A stretch of DNA of 5,083 bases from Trueperaceae bacterium (GTDB lineage: Bacteria > Deinococcota > Deinococci > Deinococcales > Trueperaceae). The notes beneath the pieces were generated by a model. The model had not been told where the DNA came from. It did no database searches and worked only from the letters and a program-made list of their open reading frames with translations. Position numbers and translations under genes: made by a program. This document shows positions 1 through 5,083 of this stretch, in pieces; positions within the stretch are counted from its first letter, which is position 1; every line of letters starts with the position of its first letter. The stretch spans positions 1-5,083 of the forward strand of contig SLSQ01000001.1 in NCBI GenBank assembly GCA_007130355.1. The letters are read 5' to 3'.

Positions 1-924
1 CGCCTCGCGCGCGTCGCCCGCCGCGAGGCAGGCGCGCACCGCGTCGCGCGCCGACTCGGCCCGGGCGTCCGCGTCCGCCCCGTCCGCAGCGTGCAGGTGC
101 TCGTCCGCCACGTCCCGCACCAACCGCGCGAAGTAGGCGTCCGGATCGCCGAGGCCCGACCAGGCCCCCTGCCGCTCGAACAGCAGGTCGTGGTACGCCC
201 AGAACGCGTCCGTTCCGAAGCGGTCCGCGACGCACTGAGCGGCCTCCGCCGCCGGTTCGGCGTTGGCGTGGATGGTGGTCAACGGAAGGTGGTGGTACTC
301 GAAGCGGACCTCGCCGCTCTCGAGCAGCGCGGCGAGCACGCCGCCCTCGAGCACCTCCTCGGCGAACATCTTGCAGAACGGGCACTGGAAGTCGCTGAAC
401 TCGCGGATCACGACCACCGCGTCGCTCGGACCCTTGGTCGCCGCCGGTTCCGCGAAGGCGTCGTCCGGAGCCCGAGGCAGCTCGAGCCGCAACGACGCGA
501 GCGGCGGGTCGCCGGCGTCGACGTCGACGTGCAGCAGGTAGGTCTCGACCCGCACCGTGGTCGGGCCCGCTCCGGCCAGGTCGCGCAGGTTCGCGTCCAG
601 GAAGTCGGCGATCGGCCCCTCGATCCCGTCGCCGAAACCGGTGGCGCGCGCCACGATCCGCGCCGCGTCGGCGACGCCCGCCGCGTCCATCGCCCCGTCC
701 ACGGCGACGCCGGTGAGGATGCCGGAGGCGGCCTCGACGTCGACGCTCAGTCCGGCGTCGGTCCGTCCGGCCCCGTCCGGATCCTGCGACGCGATCGTGG
801 CGTGGACGAAGGCCTCGACCGGATCGCCGATCCGTTGGGCGGCCACGACGCCGAACAGGGACGCCGCCACGAAGGCGAGCAGCAACGAGCGGTGGACGGT
901 GGCGCGGATGCGGGCACGGTGCAT
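1..924 (-). CDS. DsbA-family thioredoxin-fold protein, secreted or membrane-anchored (C-terminus cut by window edge)
   Basis: The minus-strand frame is open from an ATG at 924 to the left edge: 308 codons, no stop. Residues about 14-29 (LLLAFVAASLFGVVAA) after an Arg/His-rich N-terminus form a signal peptide or uncleaved anchor, so the protein acts outside the cytoplasm. Residues about 30-165 are an Ala/Asp-rich region I do not recognise. A DsbA/Thioredoxin_4-type domain starts near residue 168: VVVIREFSDFQCPFCKMF with the redox pair C181 and C184, then HHLPLTTIHANAEPAAEAAQC and FWAYHDLLFERQ, all typical of the family. The family is known to oxidise or isomerise disulfides. The cis-proline (usually TPT) expected downstream lies beyond the window, so completeness cannot be judged. 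C231 and C299 are extra cysteines. The start is supported by AGGAGG eight bases upstream. The gene is divergent from the GTPase gene. Family assignment is firm; substrate is unknown. Confidence 0.93.
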   Translation of the reverse strand, partial: MHRARIRATVHRSLLLAFVAASLFGVVAAQRIGDPVEAFVHATIASQDPDGAGRTDAGLSVDVEAASGILTGVAVDGAMDAAGVADAARIVARATGFGDGIEGPIADFLDANLRDLAGAGPTTVRVETYLLHVDVDAGDPPLASLRLELPRAPDDAFAEPAATKGPSDAVVVIREFSDFQCPFCKMFAEEVLEGGVLAALLESGEVRFEYHHLPLTTIHANAEPAAEAAQCVADRFGTDAFWAYHDLLFERQGAWSGLGDPDAYFARLVRDVADEHLHAADGADADARAESARDAVRACLAAGDAREA

Positions 925-932
925 GGGAACGG

Positions 933-938
933 CCTCCT
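933..938 (-). promoter_or_regulatory. Shine-Dalgarno site of the dsbA-like gene
   Basis: On the minus strand this reads AGGAGG, a perfect match to the anti-Shine-Dalgarno core, with eight bases (CCGTTCCC) before the ATG at 924. It fixes the start of the dsbA-like gene. It also contrasts with the GTPase and pheA starts on the other strand, which have no comparable site. Confidence 0.85.
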
Positions 939-958
939 CGTGGACCTCGGCGGGGAAC

Positions 959-988
959 GGCGCGGACCGCGTCGAAGCGGCCCGCGCC
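959..988 (-). promoter_or_regulatory. 12-bp hairpin in the 5' leader of the dsbA-like mRNA
   Basis: Bases 959-970 pair with 977-988 around a six-base loop (971-976, UUCGAC in the minus-strand transcript). Eleven pairs are Watson-Crick. The twelfth, 966 with 981, is A-C on the plus strand but a G-U wobble in the minus-strand RNA, so the stem is continuous only in the dsbA-like transcript. If the -10 at 1000-1005 is used, the mRNA starts near 993 and this stem lies about five bases from the 5' end, some 20 bases before the Shine-Dalgarno. Likely roles are 5'-end protection against decay or a regulatory RNA fold. There is no U-tract, and it lies between divergent genes, so a terminator is unlikely. 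The pairing is directly visible; the role is inferred. Confidence 0.55.
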
Positions 989-999
989 TTCGTCCCCGA

Positions 1000-1005
1000 A
1001 CTGTA
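1000..1005 (-). promoter_or_regulatory. Predicted -10 box for the dsbA-like gene
   Basis: The minus strand reads TACAGT, a TAnnnT hexamer two matches short of TATAAT, in an otherwise AT-poor intergenic region. No good -35 (TTGACA-like) lies 16-18 bases upstream, and there is no TGn extension. It would start transcription near 993 and give a leader of roughly 69 bases. This is the best candidate in the interval but remains a weak prediction. Confidence 0.4.
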
Positions 1006-1052
1006 CCCGTCCTCGCCCCGGGATCCGCGTCGCCCACGGAAACGGCGGGGTC

Positions 1053-1064
1053 GCGTGCTACGCT
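1053..1064 (+). promoter_or_regulatory. Extended -10 promoter of the dynamin-like GTPase gene, probably leaderless
   Basis: GCGTGCTACGCT contains TG-C-TACGCT, an extended -10 (TGnTAnnnT), with TACGCT at 1059-1064. Seven bases separate it from the ATG at 1072, so a start 8 bases after the box would be the A of that ATG. No Shine-Dalgarno precedes the ATG, which fits leaderless translation. No convincing -35 is seen. The octamer GCGTGCTA recurs upstream of pheA and carB. Confidence 0.6.
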
Positions 1065-1071
1065 CGCGAGC

Positions 1072-2850
1072 ATGGATTCGCTCGTCGGCGGCGTCGGCCG
1101 CGGTCTGCTCTCGCGCGAACGCACGGCCCTCAACGATCTGCAGGTCGCCCTCGCCGAAGCGGAGCTCGGTCCCGAGTCGGTCGCCGCCCTCCGTACGGCC
1201 CAAGCCGACCTGGACGGCCTGTTCCTGCTCGTCGTCGCCGGCGAGTACAACGCCGGCAAGTCCAGCCTGGTGAACGCGCTCCTTCGGGCCACGGTGATGC
1301 CGGAGGGGGTCACCCCCACCACCGACCGGATCACCGTGCTCGGCTACGGCGCCGAGGAGGAACGGATCGGCGACGACGGCGTGGCGTACCGGCGGGCCGA
1401 GGTGCCGGCGCTGCGGGACCTGGCGCTGGTGGACACGCCCGGCACGAACGCCGTGATCGAACGGCACCAGGAGCTGACCGAGCGCTTCGTGCCGCGCGCC
1501 GACCTGGTCCTGTTCGTCACCAGCGCCGACCGACCGTTCGCCGGCAGCGAACGGGCCTTCCTCGACCTGATCGCCTCGTGGGGCAAGAAGATCGTGATGG
1601 TCGTGAACAAGATCGACCTGCTCGAGGAGGAGCACGACCGCGCCGAGGTGGCCGACTTCGTGCGCCGGCACGCGCGCGAGGCGCTGCGCGAGGGGATCGC
1701 CGCCGACGACGATCCGACGGTGTTCGTCGTCTCGGCCCGGGCCGCGCGGCGCGCGCGGGCGGCGGGCGACGAGGCCGCCCTCGAGGCGAGCGGTCTTCCC
1801 CGCCTCGAACGGTTCGTCGCCGGCGAACTGTCCGACGTGGAGCGGCTGCGCCTGAAGCTGGCCAACCCGCTCGGCGTGGGGACCCGCCTGGCGGCCGACG
1901 CGAAGGTGGAGCTGACGCGCCGGCTGGGGGTGCTCGACGACGACCGCGCCACCCTCCGGACGGTCGAGCGCCAACGCGAACAGTTCGAACGGGAGATCCG
2001 CCGCGAGGCCAAGACCTACCTGGCGCGGGTCAAGACGACGCTGCTCGAGGTCGAGCGGCGCGGCGAGGCGTTCCTCGACCGCACCGTGCGCTTCGGCAAC
2101 GTCCTGAAGCTGATGCGGCCGGAGCGGGTACAGGCCGACTTCGAGGCCGAGGTGATCCGCGACGTGGACCGCGAGATCGACCGCGCCATGGACGAGATGG
2201 TCGACTGGTTCCTCAAGCGGACGCGCGGTCTCTGGGAGGACGTCACCGAGTTCGTGCAGGAGCGCCGCAAGGCGGACGACCCCCGGATCGTCGGCGAGGT
2301 CGGCGGTCGCTTCCGGCTCGACCGACGCGAGTTGCTCTCCGGCATGACCGAACGGGCCGAGTCGGTGCTCTCCGGCTGGGATCAACAGGCCGAGGCGCGC
2401 CGCCTGGCCGACTCGCTGCAGCAGGCGGTGGTGCGCACCGGCCTGCTCCAGGTCTCCGGGGTCGGACTCGGCGCAGCGCTGGTGGCGTTCCTGTCGGGCA
2501 CGGCGCTCGACGTGACCGGCATCACCGTCGGCCTGGCGGTCGTCGGCGTCGGGGCGCTGGTGCTGCCGCGCCGCCGGCACCGCGCCAAGCAGGAGCTGCA
2601 CGCGCAGCTGCAGGAGCTGCGCGACGGGCTCGAACGGAGCCTCGACGCGCAGCTCGACCGCGAGCTCGAACGCGCGGCGGAGGACCTCGCCGCCGCGATC
2701 GCCCCGTACACCCGCTTCGTGCGAAGCGAACGCGACCGACTGGGGCGGCTGATCGAGACGCTGGAGCGTTCCGAGGCGGAGCTCGCCGAACTGCGTCGCG
2801 AGGCGCGGTCGCTCCGGTCCGCCGAGGCGTCGGACGGACCGGCCGCCTGA
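1072..2850 (+). CDS. Bacterial dynamin-like GTPase (dynamin-family, membrane-associated), 592 aa
   Basis: All GTPase motifs are present: G1 GEYNAGKS (57-64), G2 threonines in TPTTDRIT (81-88), G3 DTPG (121-124), G4 NKID (179-182) and a G5-like SAR (221-223). Charged, mostly helical sequence follows, with coiled-coil character near 290-330. Two hydrophobic stretches at about 457-475 and 481-499 form a hairpin ending in PRRRHR, matching the membrane-inserting paddle of bacterial dynamin-like proteins. A second Glu/Arg/Leu-rich coiled coil occupies about 505-580. Length is in the family range (cyanobacterial BDLP is nearly 700). The family is known to bind GTP and remodel membranes; here that is inferred. 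The ATG at 1072 is preferred because the frame upstream, open to 91, lies antisense to the dsbA-like gene and the promoter abuts 1072. It is a single copy here, although such genes often occur in pairs. The specific cellular role is unknown. Confidence 0.9.
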   Translation: MDSLVGGVGRGLLSRERTALNDLQVALAEAELGPESVAALRTAQADLDGLFLLVVAGEYNAGKSSLVNALLRATVMPEGVTPTTDRITVLGYGAEEERIGDDGVAYRRAEVPALRDLALVDTPGTNAVIERHQELTERFVPRADLVLFVTSADRPFAGSERAFLDLIASWGKKIVMVVNKIDLLEEEHDRAEVADFVRRHAREALREGIAADDDPTVFVVSARAARRARAAGDEAALEASGLPRLERFVAGELSDVERLRLKLANPLGVGTRLAADAKVELTRRLGVLDDDRATLRTVERQREQFEREIRREAKTYLARVKTTLLEVERRGEAFLDRTVRFGNVLKLMRPERVQADFEAEVIRDVDREIDRAMDEMVDWFLKRTRGLWEDVTEFVQERRKADDPRIVGEVGGRFRLDRRELLSGMTERAESVLSGWDQQAEARRLADSLQQAVVRTGLLQVSGVGLGAALVAFLSGTALDVTGITVGLAVVGVGALVLPRRRHRAKQELHAQLQELRDGLERSLDAQLDRELERAAEDLAAAIAPYTRFVRSERDRLGRLIETLERSEAELAELRREARSLRSAEASDGPAA

Positions 2851-2857
2851 ACGCCGA

Positions 2858-2876
2858 ACGCCGCCTCGTACGGCGT
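2858..2876. repeat. Inverted repeat between the GTPase gene and pheA
   Basis: ACGCCG (2858-2863) and CGGCGT (2871-2876) are perfectly complementary around a seven-base loop. It starts eight bases after the GTPase stop codon, so it could end that transcript, but no T-run follows. It also covers the place where a -35 of the pheA promoter would lie, so an operator is an alternative. The stem is short and chance is quite possible at this GC content. Confidence 0.3.
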
Positions 2877-2892
2877 GGTCCCGCACGAGGGT

Positions 2893-2904
2893 GCGTGCTA
2901 GCGT
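2893..2904 (+). promoter_or_regulatory. Extended -10 promoter of pheA, probably leaderless
   Basis: GCGTGCTAGCGT carries TG-C-TAGCGT with the -10 hexamer at 2899-2904. Eight bases separate it from the ATG at 2913, placing the transcription start at or within a base or two of that ATG. No Shine-Dalgarno fits between. With no leader there is no room for a phenylalanine attenuator or T-box, so any feedback is more likely through the enzyme's ACT domain. Confidence 0.6.
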
Positions 2905-2912
2905 AGGCGCTC

Positions 2913-3752
2913 ATGACGGAGGCTCCCCGCATCGCCTACCAGGGCGTCACCGGCGCGTTCAGCGAACAGGCCGCGCTCCAGTACCTTCCCGACGCCGAGG
3001 CGGTCGGATTCGGCAGCTTCCATGAAGCGTTCGAGGCCACCGTCGAGGGATCGTGCGCCTACGCGGTCCTTCCGGTCGAGAACAGCCTGGCCGGTTCGAT
3101 CAACCAGACCTACGACCTGCTGACCGATTCGGTGCTGCACGTCGTCGGCGAACAGATCGTGCACGTGCACCACGCCTTGCTCGCACGGCCCGACGTGACG
3201 CTCGAACAGGTCCGGCGCGTGTACAGCCACCCGCAGGCCCTGGCGCAGTGCGCCGAGTTCCTGCGCCGGCACAAGATGGAGGCGGTCACCGACTTCGACA
3301 CCGCCGGCGCCGCCAAGCTGCTCTCCGAGAACGGCGGGGAGGGCAAGGCCGCGATCGCCAGCAAACGGGCGGCCGAGGCGTACGGCCTGCAGGTCCTGGC
3401 GGAACGGATCGAGGACCGGCCGTTCAACTACACGCGCTTCTTCGTGCTCGGCGCCGACGAGGCGGTCCGGGGTAGCGGGGCGCACAAGACCAGCCTGATC
3501 CTCGCTACGAAGCACCGGCCGGGCGACCTGGTCGCCTGCCTCGAGGAGTTCCCGAAGCACGGCATCAACATGACCAAGCTCGAGTCCCGCCCGCGCCGCG
3601 ACAAGCCGTGGAGCTACCTGTTCTACGTCGACATCGAGGGGCACGTCGACGAGTCGCCGGTCGCGGCCGCCCTGACCGGACTGATGCGCAAGGCGGCGTT
3701 CGTGAAGTACCTCGGCTCCTACCCGGCCGCCGAGACGATCTCGGTCGAGTGA
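2913..3752 (+). CDS. pheA: Prephenate dehydratase with C-terminal ACT domain
   Basis: This 279-residue cytoplasmic enzyme decarboxylates and dehydrates prephenate to phenylpyruvate, the committed step to phenylalanine. The catalytic domain (about 5-180) shows IAYQGVTGAFSEQAA at 6-20, PVENS at 54-58 with the following TYDLL, SHPQAL at 105-110 and the catalytic TRF at 174-176 in NYTRFFVLG. An ACT domain (about 191-270) follows, with ESRP at 224-227, the known phenylalanine-binding motif. The companion motif, usually GALV, reads GDLV at 204-207. There is no chorismate mutase domain, so this is the monofunctional form of usual length (about 280). The ATG at 2913 starts just before the first conserved strand and sits directly after its own promoter. 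The stop overlaps the start of the S4 gene, indicating co-transcription. Assignment is firm. Confidence 0.97.
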   Translation: MTEAPRIAYQGVTGAFSEQAALQYLPDAEAVGFGSFHEAFEATVEGSCAYAVLPVENSLAGSINQTYDLLTDSVLHVVGEQIVHVHHALLARPDVTLEQVRRVYSHPQALAQCAEFLRRHKMEAVTDFDTAGAAKLLSENGGEGKAAIASKRAAEAYGLQVLAERIEDRPFNYTRFFVLGADEAVRGSGAHKTSLILATKHRPGDLVACLEEFPKHGINMTKLESRPRRDKPWSYLFYVDIEGHVDESPVAAALTGLMRKAAFVKYLGSYPAAETISVE

Positions 3753-4009
3753 CGCGACCGGACGCACCGGACGGCCCGGACGAGGCGCCGACCCTGACGC
3801 TCGGCGACGCCCTCAAGGCGGCCGGCCTCTTCGGCACCGGCGGCCAGGCGAAGCGCGCGATCCAAGCGGGCGAGGTTCGCGTCAACGGCGAGGTCGAGAC
3901 CCGCCGCAAGCGTCGCCTGCGCGCGGGCGACGAGATCGAGGTGGACGGCGAGACGTTCACGATCGAGTTCGACCCGGACGGGCTCGACCCGGAAGCGAGC
4001 GACGCCTGA
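3749..4009 (+). CDS. Small S4-domain RNA-binding protein (YbcJ/YaaA-like), 86 aa
   Basis: The GTG at 3749 overlaps the pheA stop as GTGA, so translation is probably coupled; no clear Shine-Dalgarno is visible. The S4 core spans about residues 17-70: LGDALKAAGLFGTGGQAKRA, then IQAGEVRVNGEVETRRKRRL and RAGDEIEVDGE. The GQAKRAIxxGEVxVNGEVETRRKRRLxxGD pattern closely follows E. coli YbcJ and Bacillus YaaA, which are stand-alone S4 proteins. S4 domains bind structured RNA, often rRNA; these small members have been linked to ribosome function or assembly, but the exact role is unsettled. The acidic tails (D/P/E-rich, residues 1-14 and 74-86) make it a little longer than YbcJ (about 70 residues). 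No catalytic domain is attached, so it is not a pseudouridine synthase. The link to pheA may be only positional. Confidence 0.88.
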   Translation: MTRPDAPDGPDEAPTLTLGDALKAAGLFGTGGQAKRAIQAGEVRVNGEVETRRKRRLRAGDEIEVDGETFTIEFDPDGLDPEASDA

Positions 4010-4021
4010 ACGTTCCGTTCC

Positions 4022-4059
4022 CGCCGCGCGGCGCGGCCGCCGGGCCGCGATGGGCCGCG
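4022..4059. repeat. GC-rich palindrome, hairpin and 10-bp-phased direct repeat upstream of carB
   Basis: Three overlapping structures occur here: a 12-bp perfect palindrome CGCCGCGCGGCG (4022-4033); a 7-bp hairpin CGCGGCC/GGCCGCG (4032-4038 with 4043-4049, four-base loop); and a direct repeat GGGCCGCG at 4042-4049 and 4052-4059, offset by exactly 10 bp and ending at the extended -10 of carB. The hairpin lies 22 bases after the S4 stop codon and could terminate the pheA transcript, though no T-run follows. The phased repeat could be an operator where a -35 would be. In sequence this GC-rich some of it may be chance. Confidence 0.35.
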
Positions 4060-4068
4060 TGCTATATT
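4057..4068 (+). promoter_or_regulatory. Extended -10 promoter of carB
   Basis: GCGTGCTATATT contains TG-C-TATATT. The hexamer TATATT at 4063-4068 matches TATAAT at five of six positions and is among the most AT-rich spots in the window. Predicted transcription starts near 4075-4077, giving a leader of about 20 bases with a ribosome binding site, unlike the two leaderless starts upstream. No -35 is visible; the TGn extension may compensate. The short leader leaves no room for a PyrR-type attenuator. Confidence 0.7.
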
Positions 4069-4083
4069 CTCCCGCCGAAAGTC

Positions 4084-4089
4084 GAGGGG
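4084..4089 (+). promoter_or_regulatory. Shine-Dalgarno site of carB
   Basis: GAGGGG lies five bases before the GTG at 4095. It supports this GTG as the start, and that start also aligns the protein without gaps to the E. coli CarB N-terminus. Confidence 0.7.
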
Positions 4090-4094
4090 TTCCC

Positions 4095-5083
4095 GTGCCG
4101 AGACGCAACGATCTTCACACCATCCTGATCCTGGGCAGCGGACCGATCCAGATCGGTCAGGCCGCCGAGTTCGACTACTCCGGGACGCAGGCGTGCAAGG
4201 CGCTGCGGGCGGTCGGCTACCGGGTCGTGCTGATCAACAGCAACCCGGCCACGATCATGACCGACCCCGACGTGGCCGACCGGACGTACGTCGAGCCGCT
4301 GCTGCCGGAGACGGTCGAACGCGTGATCGAAGCGGAACGCCCGGACGCGATCCTGCCGACCCTCGGCGGCCAGACGGCGCTGAACCTGGCGATGGCGCTC
4401 CACGAAGGGGGCGTCCTCGAGAAGCACGGGGTCGAGCTGATCGGGGCGAACTACGAGGCGATCCACAAGGGCGAGGACCGCCAGGCGTTCCAGGAGGCGA
4501 TGGCGCGGATCGGGATCGCCACGCCCGCCGGAAGGATGGTCTCCACCCTCGACGACGCGCTCGCCTTCGCCGACGGGATCGGCTACCCGTTGATCGTGCG
4601 GCCCAGCTTCACGCTCGGCGGCAGCGGCGGCGGCGTCGCGCAGGACGAGGAGGCGTTCCGCCGCATCGTACGCCAGGGACTCCACGACAGCCCGGTCCAC
4701 ACCGTCCTGGTCGAGGAGTCGGTGCTCGGCTGGAAGGAGTACGAGCTCGAGGTGATGCGCGACCACAACGACACGGTCGTGATCATCTGCAGCATCGAGA
4801 ACGTCGACCCGATGGGCGTCCACACCGGCGACTCGATCACCGTGGCGCCGGCGCAGACCCTCTCCGACAAGGAGTACCAGGCGCTGCGCGACATGTCGAT
4901 CGACATCATCCGCGAGATCGGGGTCGAGACCGGCGGCAGCAACATCCAGTTCGCCGTCGATCCCGCCAGCGGACGGGTGATCGTGATCGAGATGAACCCG
5001 CGCGTGTCGCGCAGCTCGGCGCTGGCGTCGAAGGCGACCGGCTACCCGATCGCCAAGATCGCGGCGCTGCTCGCCGTCGGCTA
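4095..5083 (+). CDS. carB: Carbamoyl-phosphate synthase large subunit, N-terminal part (cut by window edge)
   Basis: From the GTG at 4095, 329 complete codons run off the right edge; full CarB is about 1,050-1,080 residues. CarB with CarA makes carbamoyl phosphate from bicarbonate, ammonia (from glutamine) and two ATP, feeding arginine and pyrimidine synthesis in the cytoplasm. The visible part is the pre-ATP-grasp and first ATP-grasp unit, which forms carboxyphosphate. It opens with ILILGSGPIQIGQAAEFDYS (10-29) and SNPATIMTDP (49-58), and has LGGQTALN (90-97), the glycine-rich loop PSFTLGGSGGG (170-180), WKEYELEV (213-220), HTGDSITVAPAQTL (243-256) and IEMNPRVSRSSALASKATG (298-316). The known catalytic residues R129, R169, E215, E299, N301 and R303 fall at the same numbers as in E. 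coli. carA is not adjacent upstream; the gene has its own promoter and follows the S4 gene by 85 bases. Assignment is certain. Confidence 0.98.
   Translation, partial: MPRRNDLHTILILGSGPIQIGQAAEFDYSGTQACKALRAVGYRVVLINSNPATIMTDPDVADRTYVEPLLPETVERVIEAERPDAILPTLGGQTALNLAMALHEGGVLEKHGVELIGANYEAIHKGEDRQAFQEAMARIGIATPAGRMVSTLDDALAFADGIGYPLIVRPSFTLGGSGGGVAQDEEAFRRIVRQGLHDSPVHTVLVEESVLGWKEYELEVMRDHNDTVVIICSIENVDPMGVHTGDSITVAPAQTLSDKEYQALRDMSIDIIREIGVETGGSNIQFAVDPASGRVIVIEMNPRVSRSSALASKATGYPIAKIAALLAVG

Noticed and set aside
747..1334. Minus-strand frame (195 codons) spanning the divergent promoter region
   Set aside because: It overlaps both the dsbA-like gene in another frame and the GTPase P-loop region, with Ser/Arg/Pro-rich low-complexity sequence.
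2858..2876. Canonical intrinsic terminator after the GTPase gene
   Set aside because: The stem is only 6 bp and no T-run follows, so I list it as an inverted repeat only.
1578..2906. Second plus-strand frame (442 codons) inside the GTPase gene
   Set aside because: The translation is almost entirely Arg/Gly/Ala/Pro, the signature of a shifted frame in GC-rich coding DNA, whereas the overlapping frame has all GTPase motifs.
3608..3748. Upstream extension of the S4 gene to an ATG at 3608 inside pheA
   Set aside because: The added residues are Arg-rich shadow sequence of the pheA ACT domain. The GTG at 3749 overlapping the pheA stop gives the usual size for this family.
2898..3767. Long minus-strand open frame (289 codons) opposite pheA
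   Set aside because: It lies fully antisense to a certain pheA gene. Its translation is Arg/Val/Leu/Glu-rich without a recognisable domain, as expected of a shadow frame in high-GC DNA.
4062..4823. Minus-strand open frame (253 codons) opposite carB
   Set aside because: Antisense to the highly conserved CarB frame and its promoter; no recognisable motif, and a typical high-GC shadow composition.
1..5083. Defence island, mobile element, CRISPR array or biosynthetic cluster
   Set aside because: No transposase, integrase, direct-repeat array, toxin-antitoxin pair or defence nuclease is visible. The genes are housekeeping or envelope-type, with uniform composition.

Overview
The window is very GC-rich (about 70% by eye, with G or C at most third codon positions). 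It carries five protein-coding genes in ordinary bacterial layout: one truncated gene on the minus strand, then four on the plus strand, the last also truncated. Three plus-strand transcription units begin with the same octamer, GCGTGCTA, which forms an extended -10 element (TGnTAnnnT). At two of them the predicted transcription start coincides with the A of the ATG, so those mRNAs are probably leaderless. High GC with TAnnnT boxes abutting start codons is typical of Deinococcota and of Actinomycetota. Deinococcota is my slight preference, but this is inference; no single marker settles it.

Layout. 1-924 (minus): a secreted or membrane-anchored DsbA-family thioredoxin-fold protein with a CPFC active site, running off the left edge. 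925-1071: a divergent promoter region. On the minus side it holds a -10 box, a 12-bp hairpin predicted at the very 5' end of the dsbA-like leader, and a strong Shine-Dalgarno site. On the plus side it holds the GTPase promoter. 1072-2850: a bacterial dynamin-like GTPase with G1-G5 motifs, a C-terminal membrane hairpin and coiled coils. The frame stays open upstream of 1072 only because it runs antisense to the dsbA-like gene. 2851-2912: an inverted repeat and the pheA promoter. 2913-3752: prephenate dehydratase with an ACT domain. 3749-4009: a small S4 RNA-binding protein of the YbcJ/YaaA type, overlapping pheA by GTGA. 4010-4094: a GC-rich hairpin, a 10-bp-spaced direct repeat, the carB promoter and its ribosome binding site. 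4095-5083: the N-terminal third of carbamoyl-phosphate synthase large subunit.

The genes do not form one pathway. PheA makes phenylpyruvate for phenylalanine synthesis, CarB makes carbamoyl phosphate for arginine and pyrimidines, the dynamin-like protein probably acts on membranes, and the DsbA-like protein on extracytoplasmic disulfides. Only pheA and the S4 gene look co-translated. I found no mobile element, CRISPR array, tRNA or rRNA, and nothing that amounts to a new defence or biosynthetic system. The observations most worth checking are the shared leaderless promoter signature, the hairpin at the dsbA-like mRNA 5' end, and the pheA-S4 coupling.
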